The notes below the pieces were generated by a model. It did no database searches, was not told where the DNA came from, and saw only the letters and a program-made list of their open reading frames with translations. From Acidobacteriota bacterium (GTDB lineage Bacteria > Acidobacteriota > Blastocatellia > RBC074): a DNA stretch of 6,616 nucleotides. The translations under genes and the position numbers were made by a program. Below are positions 5,769-6,616 of this stretch, piece after piece (the first letter of the stretch is position 1; every line of letters starts with the position of its first letter). The stretch covers positions 1 through 6,616 of the forward strand of contig JABFSD010000421.1 of the NCBI GenBank assembly GCA_013140935.1. Direction: 5' to 3'.

Positions 5769-6616
5769 ATGAAACAGAATTTTTCCAAATACTTGCCGTG
5801 GTTTTTCGCGGGCGTGATGGCAGTAGTCTCGCTCGGAGCCAGTTCTGCCGTGGTCAGCGACCGCGACCTGATTATCAAGCTGCAAGGCGAAGTAATTGTC
5901 TTGCAACGCCAATTGCGCGACTTGCAGGAATCCATAGACAAATCGCAGGGGCAAACCACTGCGTTGTTGCAACGTATGGCTGACAGCGCCGAAGCGAATA
6001 CGCGGCTGATGACAGCGATTGACGATCAGATCAAATCGAGTAATACGGCGCAGACGAATAATCTGGCGGGGACGGCTTCACGGCTGAGTCAGATTTCTGA
6101 AAAGATGGGCAATAGCGATCAGCGGTTCAATCAAATCAATCAACAGATCAACGCGCTGCGCGAAACCATCGAAGCCAATCAGCGCCGTGCTGACGAAGAG
6201 CGCAACCGCGAAAAGCAGGAACGGCAGGAGCGCGAAAAACAGCCTGAAGCTCCGCCCACGATCAACAGTCCCGATCAGCTTTACGGATTCGCCTTTCAGC
6301 AATTTTCGGCGGGCAAATATGAACAGGCGATTACGAATTTTCGCCGCTACCTTGAGGCTTACGGCCAGACCGAAGCCGCTGACAATGCGCAGTTCATGGT
6401 GGCCGAGAGCTTTTTCGCGCTGAACCGCCAGCAGGAAGCGTTGGCTGAATATGACCGTTGTTTGACGAATTATCCGCGCGGCGACAAAACGCCCAGCGCA
6501 CTTTTCAAAAAAGGCGTATTGCTGTTGCAACTCGAACGCCGCGAAGAAGGCGTTAACGCCTTGCGCAACGTCATCGCTACGTTTCCGACTGCGCCCGAAG
6601 CCGCACAGGCTACGCA
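5769..6616 (+). CDS. cpoB: CpoB/YbgF-like exported coiled-coil TPR protein (3' end cut off)
   Basis: The frame is open from ATG5769 to the right edge, giving 282 residues with no stop. Residues about 1-27 form a signal peptide: Lys2 and Lys7, a hydrophobic core around PWFFAGVMAVVSLGA, and a likely cut after Ala27 (SSA|VV), so the protein should be periplasmic. A long Gln-rich coiled coil follows (about 30-140), then a highly charged Arg/Glu stretch (about 139-158), a Pro linker (PEAPPTINSP), and three TPR-like units from about 168: LYGFAFQQFSAGKYEQAI, then AQFMVAESFFALNRQQEAL, then ALFKKGVLLLQLERREEG. This is the CpoB/YbgF plan; in E. coli CpoB trimerises through its coiled coil and links Tol-Pal outer-membrane constriction with PBP1B synthesis. 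It already exceeds E. coli CpoB (263 aa), mainly through a longer coiled coil. No pal or tolB precedes it. Only a weak purine stretch (GGGATTAAGA) lies upstream. Another TPR envelope protein remains possible. Confidence 0.78.
   Translation, partial: MKQNFSKYLPWFFAGVMAVVSLGASSAVVSDRDLIIKLQGEVIVLQRQLRDLQESIDKSQGQTTALLQRMADSAEANTRLMTAIDDQIKSSNTAQTNNLAGTASRLSQISEKMGNSDQRFNQINQQINALRETIEANQRRADEERNREKQERQEREKQPEAPPTINSPDQLYGFAFQQFSAGKYEQAITNFRRYLEAYGQTEAADNAQFMVAESFFALNRQQEALAEYDRCLTNYPRGDKTPSALFKKGVLLLQLERREEGVNALRNVIATFPTAPEAAQAT

Noticed and set aside
6078..6530. 150-residue minus-strand open frame with a hydrophobic segment
   Set aside because: It is antisense to the coiled-coil/TPR coding sequence; the hydrophobic run arises from reading the Arg/Glu/Lys-rich linker backwards.

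Overview
This window looks like ordinary chromosomal sequence from a moderately GC-rich, Gram-negative-type bacterium. It encodes a phosphatidylserine decarboxylase (PE synthesis), RecN (double-strand-break repair) and an exported coiled-coil/TPR protein of the CpoB/YbgF type, which normally works with the Tol-Pal envelope system. Weak or absent Shine-Dalgarno sequences and short palindromic and degenerate repeats between genes remind me of Acidobacteriota (Blastocatellia-like) genomes. That placement is an impression, not something a marker gene here proves.

Layout, left to right. Positions 1-207 hold the C-terminal 68 residues of an unidentified membrane protein (+). A 212-bp gap follows, with a pyrimidine-rich degenerate repeat and a small palindrome. 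Positions 420-1865 (+) encode an amidase-signature hydrolase with its full Ser-Ser-Lys triad. The 98-bp gap after it is filled mostly by a CACGAAG/CTTCGTG inverted-repeat element. Psd (1964-2857, +) then runs convergently into recN (2868-4583, -), with only 10 bp between the stop codons. Next, on the minus strand, is a two-gene toxin-antitoxin-like module: a ribbon-helix-helix-like antitoxin (5190-5510) overlapping a PIN-domain putative RNase toxin (4733-5215) by 26 bp. Finally, diverging from the antitoxin, a CpoB/YbgF-like gene starts at 5769 (+) behind a good candidate sigma-70 promoter and runs off the right edge.

The genes do not form one pathway. They are housekeeping genes (psd, recN, cpoB-like), a catabolic-type amidase and one small accessory TA module. 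I found no RNA gene, CRISPR array, transposase or phage gene, and no evidence of an undescribed multi-gene system. The points most worth checking are the inverted-repeat element before psd, the TA module between recN and the cpoB-like gene, and the repeat-rich leader of the amidase.
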